Shown: positions 18,641 through 27,827 of the stretch, in pieces
Numbering within the stretch: position 1 is the stretch's first letter
How the letters are laid out: every line of letters begins with the position of its first letter
Assembly (NCBI GenBank): GCA_024403235.1
Contig: JAKSSF010000006.1
Location: forward strand, 1 to 64,000
DNA length: 64,000 nucleotides
Source: Lachnospiraceae bacterium
Lineage (GTDB): Bacteria > Bacillota > Clostridia > Lachnospirales > Lachnospiraceae
Reading direction: 5' to 3'
Program-made: the position numbers and the translations under genes
The notes under the pieces: generated by a model
What the model saw: only the letters and a program-made list of their open reading frames with translations
What the model was told of the DNA's origin: nothing
The model's database searches: none

Positions 18641-18978
18641 TTACCAAAGCAGAAGCACTTGCCAGATTAAAGAAATTAAAATATGACGCAGTGTTAGAGA
18701 ATTCTGTTTTGATTGTTTCTTTTACCCAAGGAAAAAGGAATGTATTTCTAAAGCAGTTGAAAGAAGATTTGTCGCAGATGGATTACCAGGGAAGCTTTGG
18801 ACTTTCCTTGAAACAAAATGCGACAGAGGAGAAAGCTTCTGATGAAGTGGAAGAAGAATCCTTGCAGGAAATTGAGACTTTGGAGACAGAGTCAGAACCG
18901 GAAGAAGAAAACAATGATTTTTCAAATGATTTTGAAATATTAGAACAGTTTTCTTTAGAGGATTTTGGAATTCAATAA
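18637..18978 (+). CDS. Conserved-looking hypothetical protein with acidic tail
   Basis: A 113-residue protein I do not recognise. The first 65 residues look like a small folded alpha/beta unit (ARLKKLKYDAVLENSVLIVS, VFLKQLKEDLSQMDYQG), the rest is strongly acidic and low complexity (VEEESLQEIETLETESEPE). It overlaps yajC by 4 nt, so it is almost certainly translated with it. No signal peptide or membrane segment is seen. A link to the Sec pathway would be inference from position only. Confidence 0.75.
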   Translation: MITKAEALARLKKLKYDAVLENSVLIVSFTQGKRNVFLKQLKEDLSQMDYQGSFGLSLKQNATEEKASDEVEEESLQEIETLETESEPEEENNDFSNDFEILEQFSLEDFGIQ

Positions 18979-18988
18979 TTTTTTAGGA

Positions 18989-19012
18989 AAGGCAGGTTCA
19001 ACCTGTCTTTTC
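18989..19012 (+). terminator. Weak terminator-like hairpin
   Basis: AGGCAGGT and ACCTGTCT form an 8-bp stem with one G-T pair and a 3-nt loop, followed by only four T. It may reduce read-through from yajC into leuB. Confidence 0.45.
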
Positions 19013-19038
19013 ATACATTCAGAAAGGATAAGCGGAGC

Positions 19039-20121
19039 ATGAAGTTAAACATTGTTTGTATTCCCGGTGATGGTATTGGACCGGAAATCGTGAGAGAAGC
19101 AAAGAAAGTATTAGAAGCGGTGGCAAAAAAATATGGTCACGAAATGCAGTTTACTGATATTTTGATGGGAGGCGCTTCTATTGATGTACATGGTGTACCC
19201 TTAACAGAGGAAGCAATTGCGACAGCAAAAGCAGCAGATGCTGTTTTAATGGGCTCCATCGGTGGAGATACCAATACTTCACCTTGGTATAAATTAGAGC
19301 CAAGTCTTAGGCCAGAGGCTGGCTTATTAAAGATTCGTAAGGCTTTGAATTTATTTGCCAACCTTCGTCCTGCTTTATTGTATCCGGAACTTGCCGGAGC
19401 TTGTCCTTTGAAAGAAGAAATTAGCCAGAAAGGGTTTGACATGCTGATAATGCGTGAGCTTACCGGTGGCTTGTATTTTGGAGAAAGAAAAACCATTGAA
19501 GAAAATGGTATGTTAAAGGCTATCGATACTTTAACCTATACAGAAGAAGAAATTCGTCGTATTGCCATCAAAGGCTTTGATATTGCCAGAAAACGCAGAC
19601 AGAAGGTAACCAGTGTAGATAAGGCCAATGTATTAGATTCTTCCAGATTGTGGAGAAAAGTGGTCAATGAAGTAGCAAAGGACTACCCGGATGTGACTGT
19701 AGAGCATATGTTGGTAGACAATTGTGCTATGCAGCTTGTGAAAGATCCTGCGCAGTTTGATGTTATCTTAACGGAGAATATGTTTGGAGATATCTTATCT
19801 GATGAAGCAAGTATGGTAACCGGTTCTATCGGTATGTTAGCTTCTGCCAGCCTAAATGATACCAAATTTGGTTTGTATGAGCCTAGTCATGGTTCTGCAC
19901 CGGATATTGCCGGCAAAGATATTGCCAATCCTATTGCAACCATTCTTTCTGCAGCCATGATGTTAAAATATACTTTTGACCTGGATGAAGAAGCTACAGC
20001 TATTGAAAATGCTGTGAAGTCTGTCCTAAAAAAAGGGTATCGTACCATCGATATTATGTCAGAAGGCTGTAACCAGGTTGGATGTACCCAGATGGGTGAT
20101 TTGTTAGTAGAAGAAATTTAA
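19039..20121 (+). CDS. leuB: 3-isopropylmalate dehydrogenase
   Basis: Oxidatively decarboxylates 3-isopropylmalate with NAD in leucine synthesis. The N-terminal [11 protein letters not shown], the substrate-region [11 protein letters not shown] and [11 protein letters not shown], and the metal-binding stretch [15 protein letters not shown] with [17 protein letters not shown] are all intact. 360 residues is standard. It leads the leuB-ilvD-ilvB run; the isomerase genes leuC and leuD lie 28 kb downstream with ilvC. Confidence 0.97.
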   Translation: MKLNIVCIPGDGIGPEIVREAKKVLEAVAKKYGHEMQFTDILMGGASIDVHGVPLTEEAIATAKAADAVLMGSIGGDTNTSPWYKLEPSLRPEAGLLKIRKALNLFANLRPALLYPELAGACPLKEEISQKGFDMLIMRELTGGLYFGERKTIEENGMLKAIDTLTYTEEEIRRIAIKGFDIARKRRQKVTSVDKANVLDSSRLWRKVVNEVAKDYPDVTVEHMLVDNCAMQLVKDPAQFDVILTENMFGDILSDEASMVTGSIGMLASASLNDTKFGLYEPSHGSAPDIAGKDIANPIATILSAAMMLKYTFDLDEEATAIENAVKSVLKKGYRTIDIMSEGCNQVGCTQMGDLLVEEI

Positions 20122-20161
20122 TGCATTTGTATAGAAATAAAATGGAAATGAGGTTTATAAG

Positions 20162-21832
20162 ATGAAAAGTGATAATGTAAAATTAGGTATGCAGCAAGCA
20201 CCCCATAGAAGTCTTTTTAATGCTCTTGGCTTTACGGAGGAAGAAATGAGAAAGCCTATGGTAGGTATTGTAAGCTCTTACAATGAAATCGTACCCGGCC
20301 ATATGAATTTGGATAAAATTGTAAATGCAGTTAAGTTAGGTGTTGCAGAAGCCGGTGGTGTACCGGTGGTATTTCCTGCCATTGCAGTATGTGATGGTAT
20401 TGCCATGGGCCATATCGGAATGAAATATTCTTTAGTTACCAGAGATTTGATTGCAGATTCTACAGAATGTATGGCATTGGCACATCAGTTCGACGCTTTG
20501 GTTATGGTACCAAACTGTGATAAAAATGTTCCCGGTCTTTTGATGGCTGCTGCCAGAATCAATGTACCTACTGTATTTGTATCCGGTGGTCCAATGCTTG
20601 CGGGCCATGTAAAAGGACAGAAGAGAAGTTTATCTTCTATGTTTGAGGCTGTTGGTGCGCATGCTGCTGGCAATATGACAGACGAAGAAGTAAGAGAGTT
20701 TGAAGAAAAGGTATGTCCTACCTGTGGTTCCTGTTCCGGTATGTATACTGCAAACTCTATGAACTGCTTAACAGAAGCATTGGGTATGGGACTTCGTGGA
20801 AATGGCACAATCCCTGCAGTATATTCAGAAAGAATTAAATTAGCAAAACATGCCGGTATGGCAGTTATGAATTTGTTGGAAAAGAATATTCGTCCAAGAG
20901 ATATTATGACAAAAGAGGCAGTATTGAATGCGTTAACAGTGGATATGGCATTAGGCTGCTCTACAAACTCTATGTTGCATTTACCTGCCATTGCCCATGA
21001 AATTGGCTATGACTTTGATATTGCTTTTGCCAATGAAATTAGTGCAAAAACACCGAATCTTTGCCACTTAGCACCTGCAGGTCCTACCTATATGGAAGAC
21101 TTAAATGAAGCGGGTGGTGTGTATGCCGTAATGAAACAGCTTTCAGAACTGAATTTACTACATTTAGACTGTATGACAGTTACCGGAAAAACAGTAGGTG
21201 AAAATATTGCCAATGCAGTAAATAAAGATCCTGAAGTTATCAGACCTTTGGATAATCCATATTCTACAACCGGTGGTCTGGCCGTATTAAAGGGCAATCT
21301 TGCTCCTGATGGCAGTGTGGTAAAACGCTCAGCAGTAGTAGAAGAAATGATGGTTCATGAAGGTCCTGCCAGAGTATTTGAATGTGAAGAAGATGCCATT
21401 GATGCGATCAAATCCGGTAAAATTGTAGCCGGTGATGTAGTGGTAATTCGTTATGAAGGACCCAAAGGTGGTCCCGGTATGAGAGAAATGCTAAATCCTA
21501 CTTCTGCTATTGCAGGTATGGGACTTGGCTCCAGTGTTGCGTTAATTACAGATGGCCGTTTCTCCGGTGCCAGCCGTGGTGCTTCTATTGGACATGTTTC
21601 TCCGGAAGCTGCTGTAGGTGGTCCTATCGCATTGGTAGAAGAGGGAGATATTATCAAGATTAATATTCCGGAATGTACGCTTAATTTGGCTGTTTCAGAA
21701 GAAGTTTTAGCAGAAAGAAAAGCAAAATGGCAGCCTAGAGAGCCTAAGGTTACAACAGGCTACTTAAATAGATATCGTACCATGGTAACCAGCGGAAACA
21801 CTGGTGCAGTTTTACGAGTACCACAGGAATAA
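20162..21832 (+). CDS. ilvD: Dihydroxy-acid dehydratase
   Basis: Dehydrates 2,3-dihydroxy acids to the 2-oxo acids for valine and isoleucine. This iron-sulfur enzyme has the expected cysteines in PNCDKNVPG and [19 protein letters not shown], and the C-terminal [10 protein letters not shown] region. 556 residues is the usual length. It sits 40 nt after leuB and 43 nt before ilvB, each with its own ribosome site, so the three form one transcription unit. Confidence 0.97.
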   Translation: MKSDNVKLGMQQAPHRSLFNALGFTEEEMRKPMVGIVSSYNEIVPGHMNLDKIVNAVKLGVAEAGGVPVVFPAIAVCDGIAMGHIGMKYSLVTRDLIADSTECMALAHQFDALVMVPNCDKNVPGLLMAAARINVPTVFVSGGPMLAGHVKGQKRSLSSMFEAVGAHAAGNMTDEEVREFEEKVCPTCGSCSGMYTANSMNCLTEALGMGLRGNGTIPAVYSERIKLAKHAGMAVMNLLEKNIRPRDIMTKEAVLNALTVDMALGCSTNSMLHLPAIAHEIGYDFDIAFANEISAKTPNLCHLAPAGPTYMEDLNEAGGVYAVMKQLSELNLLHLDCMTVTGKTVGENIANAVNKDPEVIRPLDNPYSTTGGLAVLKGNLAPDGSVVKRSAVVEEMMVHEGPARVFECEEDAIDAIKSGKIVAGDVVVIRYEGPKGGPGMREMLNPTSAIAGMGLGSSVALITDGRFSGASRGASIGHVSPEAAVGGPIALVEEGDIIKINIPECTLNLAVSEEVLAERKAKWQPREPKVTTGYLNRYRTMVTSGNTGAVLRVPQE

Positions 21833-21875
21833 GATTTCGTTTTTGAAATAGACAAGACACAAAAGGAGAAAACCT

Positions 21876-23567
21876 ATGCAATTAACAGGTGCAGAAATTG
21901 TAATTGAATGCTTAAAAGAACAAGGCGTAGATACTGTATTTGGGTATCCCGGAGGAACTATCTTAAATGTATATGATGCCTTATATCAGCATCAGGAGGA
22001 GATTTTTCATATTTTAACCAGCCATGAGCAGGGAGCCAGCCATGCTGCAGACGGTTATGCAAGAGCAACCGGAAAAGTAGGCGTTTGTTTGGCAACCAGT
22101 GGTCCCGGTGCTACCAATTTGGTAACCGGTATTGCTACTGCATATATGGACTCTGTTCCTATGGTAGCCATTACTGCCAATGTAAATCTTCCCATGCTTG
22201 GAAAGGATACCTTCCAGGAGGTAGATATTACTGGTGTCACTATGCCTATTACAAAGCATGGATTTATTGTCAAGGATGTGAAAGTTTTGGCAAAGACCTT
22301 ACGAAGAGCGTTTCAGATTGCAACTACCGGTCGTCCAGGTCCTGTATTAGTAGATATTACCAAGGATGTGACTGCTGCAAAATGCGAATATAAAAAAGAA
22401 ACACCTGTAAAAGTAGAATTACCTAAAAAATACACAGAAACAGATTTAGATACTGCAGTTTCTTTGATTAAAAACAGCAAAAAGCCATTTATTTATTTAG
22501 GTGGTGGTGCCGTGATTTCCGGTGCCTCAGAAGAAGTTCGTGAGTTTGCAAAGAAAATTGATGCTCCTGTATGTGACACCTTAATGGCAAAAGGTGCATA
22601 TGATGGATATGATGAGTTATATACCGGTATGATCGGTATGCACGGTACCAAGGCTTCTAACTTAGGTGTTAGCAAGTGTGATTTATTGATTGCTTTAGGT
22701 GCAAGATTCTCGGATCGTGTAGTTGGCAATGCCAAGAAATTTGCAGAACATGCCAAAGTGTTACACATCGATATCGATGCTGCAGAAATTGATAAGAACA
22801 TTAAAACCACAGCTTCTATTGTAGGAGATATGAAAGAAGTTCTTACCGCATTGAATGCAAAATTAGAGCAGCAAGATCATAGTCAATGGACAGATTATGT
22901 GAAGGAATTAAAAGAGACCTATCCTTTGAAATATGATAAGTCTCAGTTAAGCTGCCCTTACATTATTGAAGAAATTGATAGAGTGACCAAAGGAGAAGCC
23001 ATTATTACCACAGATGTAGGTCAGCATCAGATGTGGGCATCTCAGTTCTATCGTTATACAAAACCCCGTACCTTCCTTTCTTCCGGTGGTTTGGGTACCA
23101 TGGGCTACGGTTTGGGTGCATGTATTGGTGCTAAAATGGGTAGACCGGATAGGATTTGTATTAACATCGGTGGAGACGGTTGCTTTAGAATGAATATGAA
23201 CGAACTTGCAACTGCAAGCCGTTATAATATTCCAATTATCCAAGTGGTTATCAATAACCATGTTTTGGGTATGGTTCGTCAGTGGCAGACCTTATTCTAT
23301 GGAAAACGCTATTCTAATACAGTATTATCTGACGGAGTAGATTTCTGTAAAGTAGCAGAGGGCTTAGGCTGTGAGGCTATTTTGGTTACCAAAATGGAAG
23401 AAGTTGGCCCTGCCATTGAAAAAGCCATTGCGCTGCAAAAGCCGATAGTATTAAACTGCATTATTCCGGAAGATGATAAGGTATTCCCTATGTGTGCACC
23501 GGGTGCAGCCATTGCAGATGCTTTTGATGCGGAAGATTTAAAGAAAAAAGAAGAAAAAGGTAATTAA
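21876..23567 (+). CDS. ilvB: Acetolactate synthase large subunit (intact copy)
   Basis: Condenses pyruvate with pyruvate or 2-oxobutyrate using thiamine diphosphate and FAD. Visible are FGYPGGTILNVYDAL, the catalytic Glu in HEQGASHAADGYARATG, and the ThDP motif beginning GGDGCFRMNMNELATA and ending in VINN, followed by MVRQWQTLFYGKRYS. 563 residues, complete to its stop. It ends 1 nt before the L,D-transpeptidase gene. A second large subunit gene at 44279 is interrupted. Confidence 0.97.
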   Translation: MQLTGAEIVIECLKEQGVDTVFGYPGGTILNVYDALYQHQEEIFHILTSHEQGASHAADGYARATGKVGVCLATSGPGATNLVTGIATAYMDSVPMVAITANVNLPMLGKDTFQEVDITGVTMPITKHGFIVKDVKVLAKTLRRAFQIATTGRPGPVLVDITKDVTAAKCEYKKETPVKVELPKKYTETDLDTAVSLIKNSKKPFIYLGGGAVISGASEEVREFAKKIDAPVCDTLMAKGAYDGYDELYTGMIGMHGTKASNLGVSKCDLLIALGARFSDRVVGNAKKFAEHAKVLHIDIDAAEIDKNIKTTASIVGDMKEVLTALNAKLEQQDHSQWTDYVKELKETYPLKYDKSQLSCPYIIEEIDRVTKGEAIITTDVGQHQMWASQFYRYTKPRTFLSSGGLGTMGYGLGACIGAKMGRPDRICINIGGDGCFRMNMNELATASRYNIPIIQVVINNHVLGMVRQWQTLFYGKRYSNTVLSDGVDFCKVAEGLGCEAILVTKMEEVGPAIEKAIALQKPIVLNCIIPEDDKVFPMCAPGAAIADAFDAEDLKKKEEKGN

Positions 23568-23568
23568 T

Positions 23569-24954
23569 ATGAAGAAACCCCTACTGTTTTTTAGTGGGAT
23601 ATTTGGATTGTTGATTCTGTTACCAGGTCTGATTTATTTAGGCCTGGTAATTTATTATGAGAACAGTTTCCCGGTTGGTACTTGGCTAAATCAAGTGTAT
23701 TGCACAGGAAAAACAGTGGAAGAAGTATCTCAGGAATTAAATGGGTTATATGGTTTTGACACTCTCCAAATAGAACTGGATTCAGGGAAAATATATATAT
23801 CTATGGAGGCAATTGATTTTTCCTATGATTTTTATCCTGCAGTAAAAGAGTATTCCGGTATAAAAAATCCTATAGATTTATTTGAAAAACTAAAAAATCC
23901 TAACAAAGATTTATGGATTACTCCAGAAGTTTCTTATTCTACCAAAAAATTAATTCAATGCTTAAAGAATGAGAAGCTATGGAAACAATCTCAGGATACT
24001 TCTACACAAACAGTTACAATCCGATATAGAGCGGGAAACTATGAGTTACTGGATGGTAGGTCAAAGGTTTTAAATGCAGAGACTGCTTTGACTACTATTG
24101 AAAATGCAATAGAAAATTTTCAGAGTGAGGTTGATTTACGAGAAACGGCCTATGAATCGCTAGAAGACACAAAAGAAACCAGCCTGGTGCGAGATACCTA
24201 TTCTCAGTTACGCCGATTATTAGATAAAGAAATTGTATTCCAAAACTATCAAGAAGAGCTTATATTAAAAAAATCTCAAGTCATAGAATTTCTAGTGGTA
24301 GATGAAGCATATTTGCCAGTATTAGATGAAAATCATAGATTGCAGTTTCAGGAAAAAAAGTTAGAGGAATATATTAAAGAACTGGCAAAAGCTACAGATA
24401 CCTATTGCAATCATACCTTTACCAATCACAATGGCAATGAAATTACCATTACCAAAGGTAATTATGGCAGTAAAATCAATCAAGAGGAAGAACTGGGCTT
24501 TTTGAAAAATCATTTGATGGATGAGAAAGATGTGCATCGTGAATTGTTGTTTGAAGATGGCGAGAAAGAGCCACAAGTAATCGGAAACACCTATATTGAA
24601 GTAGATATGGGAGAGCAGAAACTGTTTTATTTTGAAAAAGGAAACTGTTTATTGGAATCTGATGTGGTGACCGGAAATGCGGCAAAAAAATACAATACAC
24701 CCCAAATGGTATGTTTTGTAAATAACAAGCAAAAGAATAGAACCCTTCGTGGGGAAGGCTATGCCTCTTTTGTGAATTTTTGGATGCCAATCAAAGGGAA
24801 TTATGGGATTCATGATGCTACCTGGCGAGGGAAATTTGGAGGAAGTATTTATAAAACAGCAGGATCTCATGGATGTGTAAATATGCCCTATGCAAAGATG
24901 AAAGAATTGTTTGATATGGTAGAAATCGGCACGCCGGTGGTGCTTTATTATTGA
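23569..24954 (+). CDS. Membrane-anchored L,D-transpeptidase (YkuD domain)
   Basis: A 461-residue cell-wall enzyme expected to make L,D (3-3) cross-links or attach substrates to peptidoglycan outside the membrane. It has an N-terminal hydrophobic anchor (about residues 4-30), a long middle region resembling the PG-binding repeat found in such proteins, and a C-terminal YkuD domain with HDATWR and the catalytic SHGCVN at 433-438 (Cys436). It starts 1 nt after ilvB and precedes serC, so a wall enzyme is embedded in an amino acid operon. Its base use is similar to its neighbours. Confidence 0.9.
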   Translation: MKKPLLFFSGIFGLLILLPGLIYLGLVIYYENSFPVGTWLNQVYCTGKTVEEVSQELNGLYGFDTLQIELDSGKIYISMEAIDFSYDFYPAVKEYSGIKNPIDLFEKLKNPNKDLWITPEVSYSTKKLIQCLKNEKLWKQSQDTSTQTVTIRYRAGNYELLDGRSKVLNAETALTTIENAIENFQSEVDLRETAYESLEDTKETSLVRDTYSQLRRLLDKEIVFQNYQEELILKKSQVIEFLVVDEAYLPVLDENHRLQFQEKKLEEYIKELAKATDTYCNHTFTNHNGNEITITKGNYGSKINQEEELGFLKNHLMDEKDVHRELLFEDGEKEPQVIGNTYIEVDMGEQKLFYFEKGNCLLESDVVTGNAAKKYNTPQMVCFVNNKQKNRTLRGEGYASFVNFWMPIKGNYGIHDATWRGKFGGSIYKTAGSHGCVNMPYAKMKELFDMVEIGTPVVLYY

Positions 24955-25026
24955 CGATTTCTGGAAAGGGTTGTAAAATGAAAAACGGTTTATGCCGAAA
25001 AATAATAATTTTAGGAGGAATAGGAA

Positions 25027-26109
25027 ATGGCTAGAGTTTATAACTTTTCCGCAGGTCCCGCAGTTTTACCTGAAGAAGTACTTAAAGAAGCTGCAGATGA
25101 AATGTTAGACTACAAGGGTACCGGCATGTCGGTTATGGAGATGAGCCATCGTTCGAAAGCTTACGATACCATTATCAAAGAAGCAGAAGCAGATTTGCGT
25201 GAGCTGATGAATATTCCCGATAATTATAAAGTATTGTTCTTACAGGGCGGAGCAAGCCAGCAGTTTGCTATGATTCCTATGAATCTGATGAAGAATAAAA
25301 AGGCTGCTTATATTGTTACCGGTCAGTGGGCGAAAAAAGCTTTCCAGGAAGCAAAGATTTATGGCGAGGCAGTAGAAGTGGCTTCTTCTGCAGATGAAAC
25401 CTTCTCTTATATTCCTGACTGTTCTGATTTGGATATTCCGGAAGATGCAGATTATGTATATATCTGTGAAAACAACACGATTTACGGTACAAAATATAAA
25501 ACCTTACCCAATACAAAAGGTCATATTTTAGTATCCGATGTTTCATCCTGTTTCTTATCTGAGCCTGTAGATGTAACAAAATATGGTGTTATCTACGGTG
25601 GTGTACAAAAGAATGTAGGACCTGCAGGTGTTGTTATTGTAATTATTCGTGAGGATTTGATTACAGAAGATGTACTTCCCGGTACACCTACCATGCTAAA
25701 ATATAAGATTCATGCAGACAATGATAGCTTATATAATACCCCTCCGGCTTATGGTATTTATATCTGCGGTAAGGTATTTAAATGGATTAAGAAAATGGGT
25801 GGTCTTTCTGCAATGAAGGAACACAATGAGAAAAAAGCAAAGATTCTCTATGATTTCTTAGATGAAAGCAAGTTGTTTAAAGGTACTGTACGAAAAGAAG
25901 ATCGTTCTTTGATGAATGTTCCTTTTGTAACAGGAGATGCCAACTTAGATGCAAAATTTGTAAAGGAAGCAAAAGAAGCCGGCTTTGAAAACCTGAAAGG
26001 TCATAGAACAGTTGGCGGTATGCGTGCATCTATTTACAATGCTATGCCTATCGAGGGTGTAGAAAAGTTAGTAGAATTTATGAAAAAATTCGAAATGGAA
26101 AATATGTAA
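25027..26109 (+). CDS. serC: Phosphoserine aminotransferase
   Basis: PLP enzyme that makes 3-phosphoserine from 3-phosphohydroxypyruvate and glutamate. YNFSAGPAVLPEEVL at the start, FLQGGASQQFAM, the PLP-lysine region GGVQKNVGPAGVVIV and GGMRASIYNAMP at the C-terminus are typical. 360 residues. A strong AGGAGGAA site precedes the ATG. It is followed 20 nt later by serA, giving the first two steps of serine synthesis. Confidence 0.97.
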   Translation: MARVYNFSAGPAVLPEEVLKEAADEMLDYKGTGMSVMEMSHRSKAYDTIIKEAEADLRELMNIPDNYKVLFLQGGASQQFAMIPMNLMKNKKAAYIVTGQWAKKAFQEAKIYGEAVEVASSADETFSYIPDCSDLDIPEDADYVYICENNTIYGTKYKTLPNTKGHILVSDVSSCFLSEPVDVTKYGVIYGGVQKNVGPAGVVIVIIREDLITEDVLPGTPTMLKYKIHADNDSLYNTPPAYGIYICGKVFKWIKKMGGLSAMKEHNEKKAKILYDFLDESKLFKGTVRKEDRSLMNVPFVTGDANLDAKFVKEAKEAGFENLKGHRTVGGMRASIYNAMPIEGVEKLVEFMKKFEMENM

Positions 26110-26129
26110 ACTTCAGTGAGGAGAAAGAA

Positions 26130-27293
26130 ATGTTTCATTATCATTGCTTAAATCCCATCGCACAGGTGGGGTTAGATGGCTTTAATGCCAATTATGTAAA
26201 AACTAACACAGTAGACAATGCAGATGGTATTTTGGTACGTTCTGCGTCTATGCATGACATGGATTTACCGGATTCTCTTTTGGCAGTAGCCAGAGCCGGT
26301 GCAGGGGTAAACAACATTCCTTTGGATAAATGTGCTGAAAAAGGAATTGTGGTATTTAATACACCAGGTGCCAATGCCAACGGTGTTAAGGAATTGGTGA
26401 TTGCAGGCATGCTTTTAGCCAGCCGTGATATCGTAGGTGGTATTAACTGGGCAGTAGAAGATGCAGCAGATGAGAATATTGCAAAGGCAACCGAAAAAGA
26501 GAAAAAGAAATTTGCCGGAACAGAAATTGAAGGAAAAAAATTAGGCGTTATCGGCCTTGGTGCCATCGGTGTTAAGGTGGCTAATACGGCTGTACACCTT
26601 GGCATGGAAGTATTGGGCTATGACCCTTATGTTTCTGTGAATGCTGCATGGAATTTGAGCCGTTCCGTAAAGCATGTGTTCCATGTAGATGAAATTTTTA
26701 CAGAATGTGATTACATCACAGTTCATGTACCATTAATGGATAGTACGAAGGGTATGATTAACGAAGAAGCCATTTCTAAAATGAAGGATGGGGTGATTTT
26801 GTTAAACTTTGCCAGAGATCTGTTGGCAGATGAAAAAGCGATCTTAGCAGGCATTGAAGCCGGTAAGATTCGTAGATATGTAACTGATTTTCCCAATCCT
26901 ACCACAGCAGGACAGAAGGGCTGTATCGTTATTCCACACTTAGGTGCTTCCACAGAAGAGTCTGAAGATAACTGTGCAGTGATGGCAGTAAAGGAATTGA
27001 AAGAATATTTGGAAAACGGTAACATTGTGAACAGTGTAAACTACCCTAATTGTGATATGGGTGTTCCTGCACAGGCCGGTCGTATTGCCATTGCTCATAA
27101 AAATATTAAAAACATGATTGGTAAGTTTTCTACGATCTTAGGGGATAATGGAATTAATATTACCGATATGACCAATAAATCAAGAGGCGAGTATGCTTAC
27201 AGTATGTTGGATTTAGAGAATCCTGTAAATGAGGATATTGTTGCAAAGCTTCGCGCCATTGACGGTGTATTCCGTGTGAGAGTGGTAAAATAA
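26130..27293 (+). CDS. serA: D-3-phosphoglycerate dehydrogenase
   Basis: First step of serine synthesis, NAD-dependent oxidation of 3-phosphoglycerate. The Rossmann motif GVIGLGAIGVKVA, the substrate loops RAGAGVNNIPLD and NFARDLLAD, and the catalytic His region PHLGASTEES are visible. The C-terminal part (about residues 315-387) is an ACT domain, a likely site of serine feedback. 387 residues is a common short form in Clostridia. A strong terminator follows. Confidence 0.96.
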   Translation: MFHYHCLNPIAQVGLDGFNANYVKTNTVDNADGILVRSASMHDMDLPDSLLAVARAGAGVNNIPLDKCAEKGIVVFNTPGANANGVKELVIAGMLLASRDIVGGINWAVEDAADENIAKATEKEKKKFAGTEIEGKKLGVIGLGAIGVKVANTAVHLGMEVLGYDPYVSVNAAWNLSRSVKHVFHVDEIFTECDYITVHVPLMDSTKGMINEEAISKMKDGVILLNFARDLLADEKAILAGIEAGKIRRYVTDFPNPTTAGQKGCIVIPHLGASTEESEDNCAVMAVKELKEYLENGNIVNSVNYPNCDMGVPAQAGRIAIAHKNIKNMIGKFSTILGDNGINITDMTNKSRGEYAYSMLDLENPVNEDIVAKLRAIDGVFRVRVVK

Positions 27294-27311
27294 CAGAAAA
27301 AAACGAATAAA

Positions 27312-27358
27312 AAAGAGAGTACTTTCCGAAACTGATTGGAAAATACTCTCTTATTTTT
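27312..27358 (+). terminator. Bidirectional terminator after serA
   Basis: AAGAGAGTA-TTTCC pairs with GGAAA-TACTCTCTT, with one internal mismatch and a 10-nt loop, flanked by A-rich and T-rich ends. It separates serA from the convergent gene at 27382-27654. Confidence 0.85.
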
Positions 27359-27381
27359 AACTTAGAAATCAATAGGAACGA

Positions 27382-27654
27382 CTAAAATGTAGGATTTCCT
27401 GCCGGATCAATCACATCCTTATAATCTTCTTTGAATTTCTGTTCCCGTTCCATAGCAGCTTCTGTAGCCAAATCCATGTATTTGATAAATACATCTTCCA
27501 CAGGCATTTTATGGACCATAGCCAATTCCTGTAAAATAGGACGAAGTCTTTCGATTTGTTCAGAAATTTTTACCTTCTCAGGGTCGATATCGCCCATTAC
27601 CTGTTCTGCATAGTCTGTAATTTTCTTTAAAAATTCTCTATCTTCGTTTGTCAT
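27382..27654 (-). CDS. Small helical hypothetical protein
   Basis: A 90-residue protein I do not recognise. It looks entirely helical and charged (EDREFLKKITDYAEQVMG, QIERLRPILQELAM, AAMEREQKFKEDY) with no signal peptide or membrane segment. A clear AAGGAG lies 7 nt before its start on the minus strand, and a well-formed promoter (27718-27746) lies upstream, so I consider it real. It is divergent from the GlgB-like gene and shares its control region. Confidence 0.7.
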   Translation of the reverse strand: MTNEDREFLKKITDYAEQVMGDIDPEKVKISEQIERLRPILQELAMVHKMPVEDVFIKYMDLATEAAMEREQKFKEDYKDVIDPAGNPTF

Positions 27655-27717
27655 TTTTAATCACTCCTTTTTTGTTATTTTTCTTGAAAATAATATGCAT
27701 AAATCTTATCTTGTTTC

Positions 27718-27746
27718 ATATTATCACTTGCGTTTCTACGTGTCAA
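27718..27746 (-). promoter_or_regulatory. Putative promoter of the 27382-27654 gene
   Basis: On the minus strand TTGACA (27746-27741) and TAATAT (27723-27718) are spaced by 17 nt. It overlaps the divergent plus-strand promoter by 19 bp. Confidence 0.65.
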
Positions 27747-27756
27747 AATGTATAGT
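27728..27756 (+). promoter_or_regulatory. Putative promoter of the GlgB-like gene
   Basis: TTGCGT (27728-27733) and TATAGT (27751-27756) are separated by 17 nt. The -10 box overlaps the left arm of the 27752-27772 palindrome, so a bound regulator could block it. Confidence 0.5.
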
Positions 27757-27772
27757 TAATTTAAGTAACTAT
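27752..27772. promoter_or_regulatory. Operator-like palindrome in divergent control region
   Basis: ATAGTTA (27752-27758) and TAACTAT (27766-27772) form a perfect 7-bp inverted repeat around a 7-bp spacer. It overlaps the plus-strand -10 box and starts 6 bp from the minus-strand -35 box. No regulator is assigned. Confidence 0.5.
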
Positions 27773-27827
27773 GGAAAAAAATAGAAATAGTATTTCATAG
27801 ATTTTTACATCAGAATGGGGGATTGCC

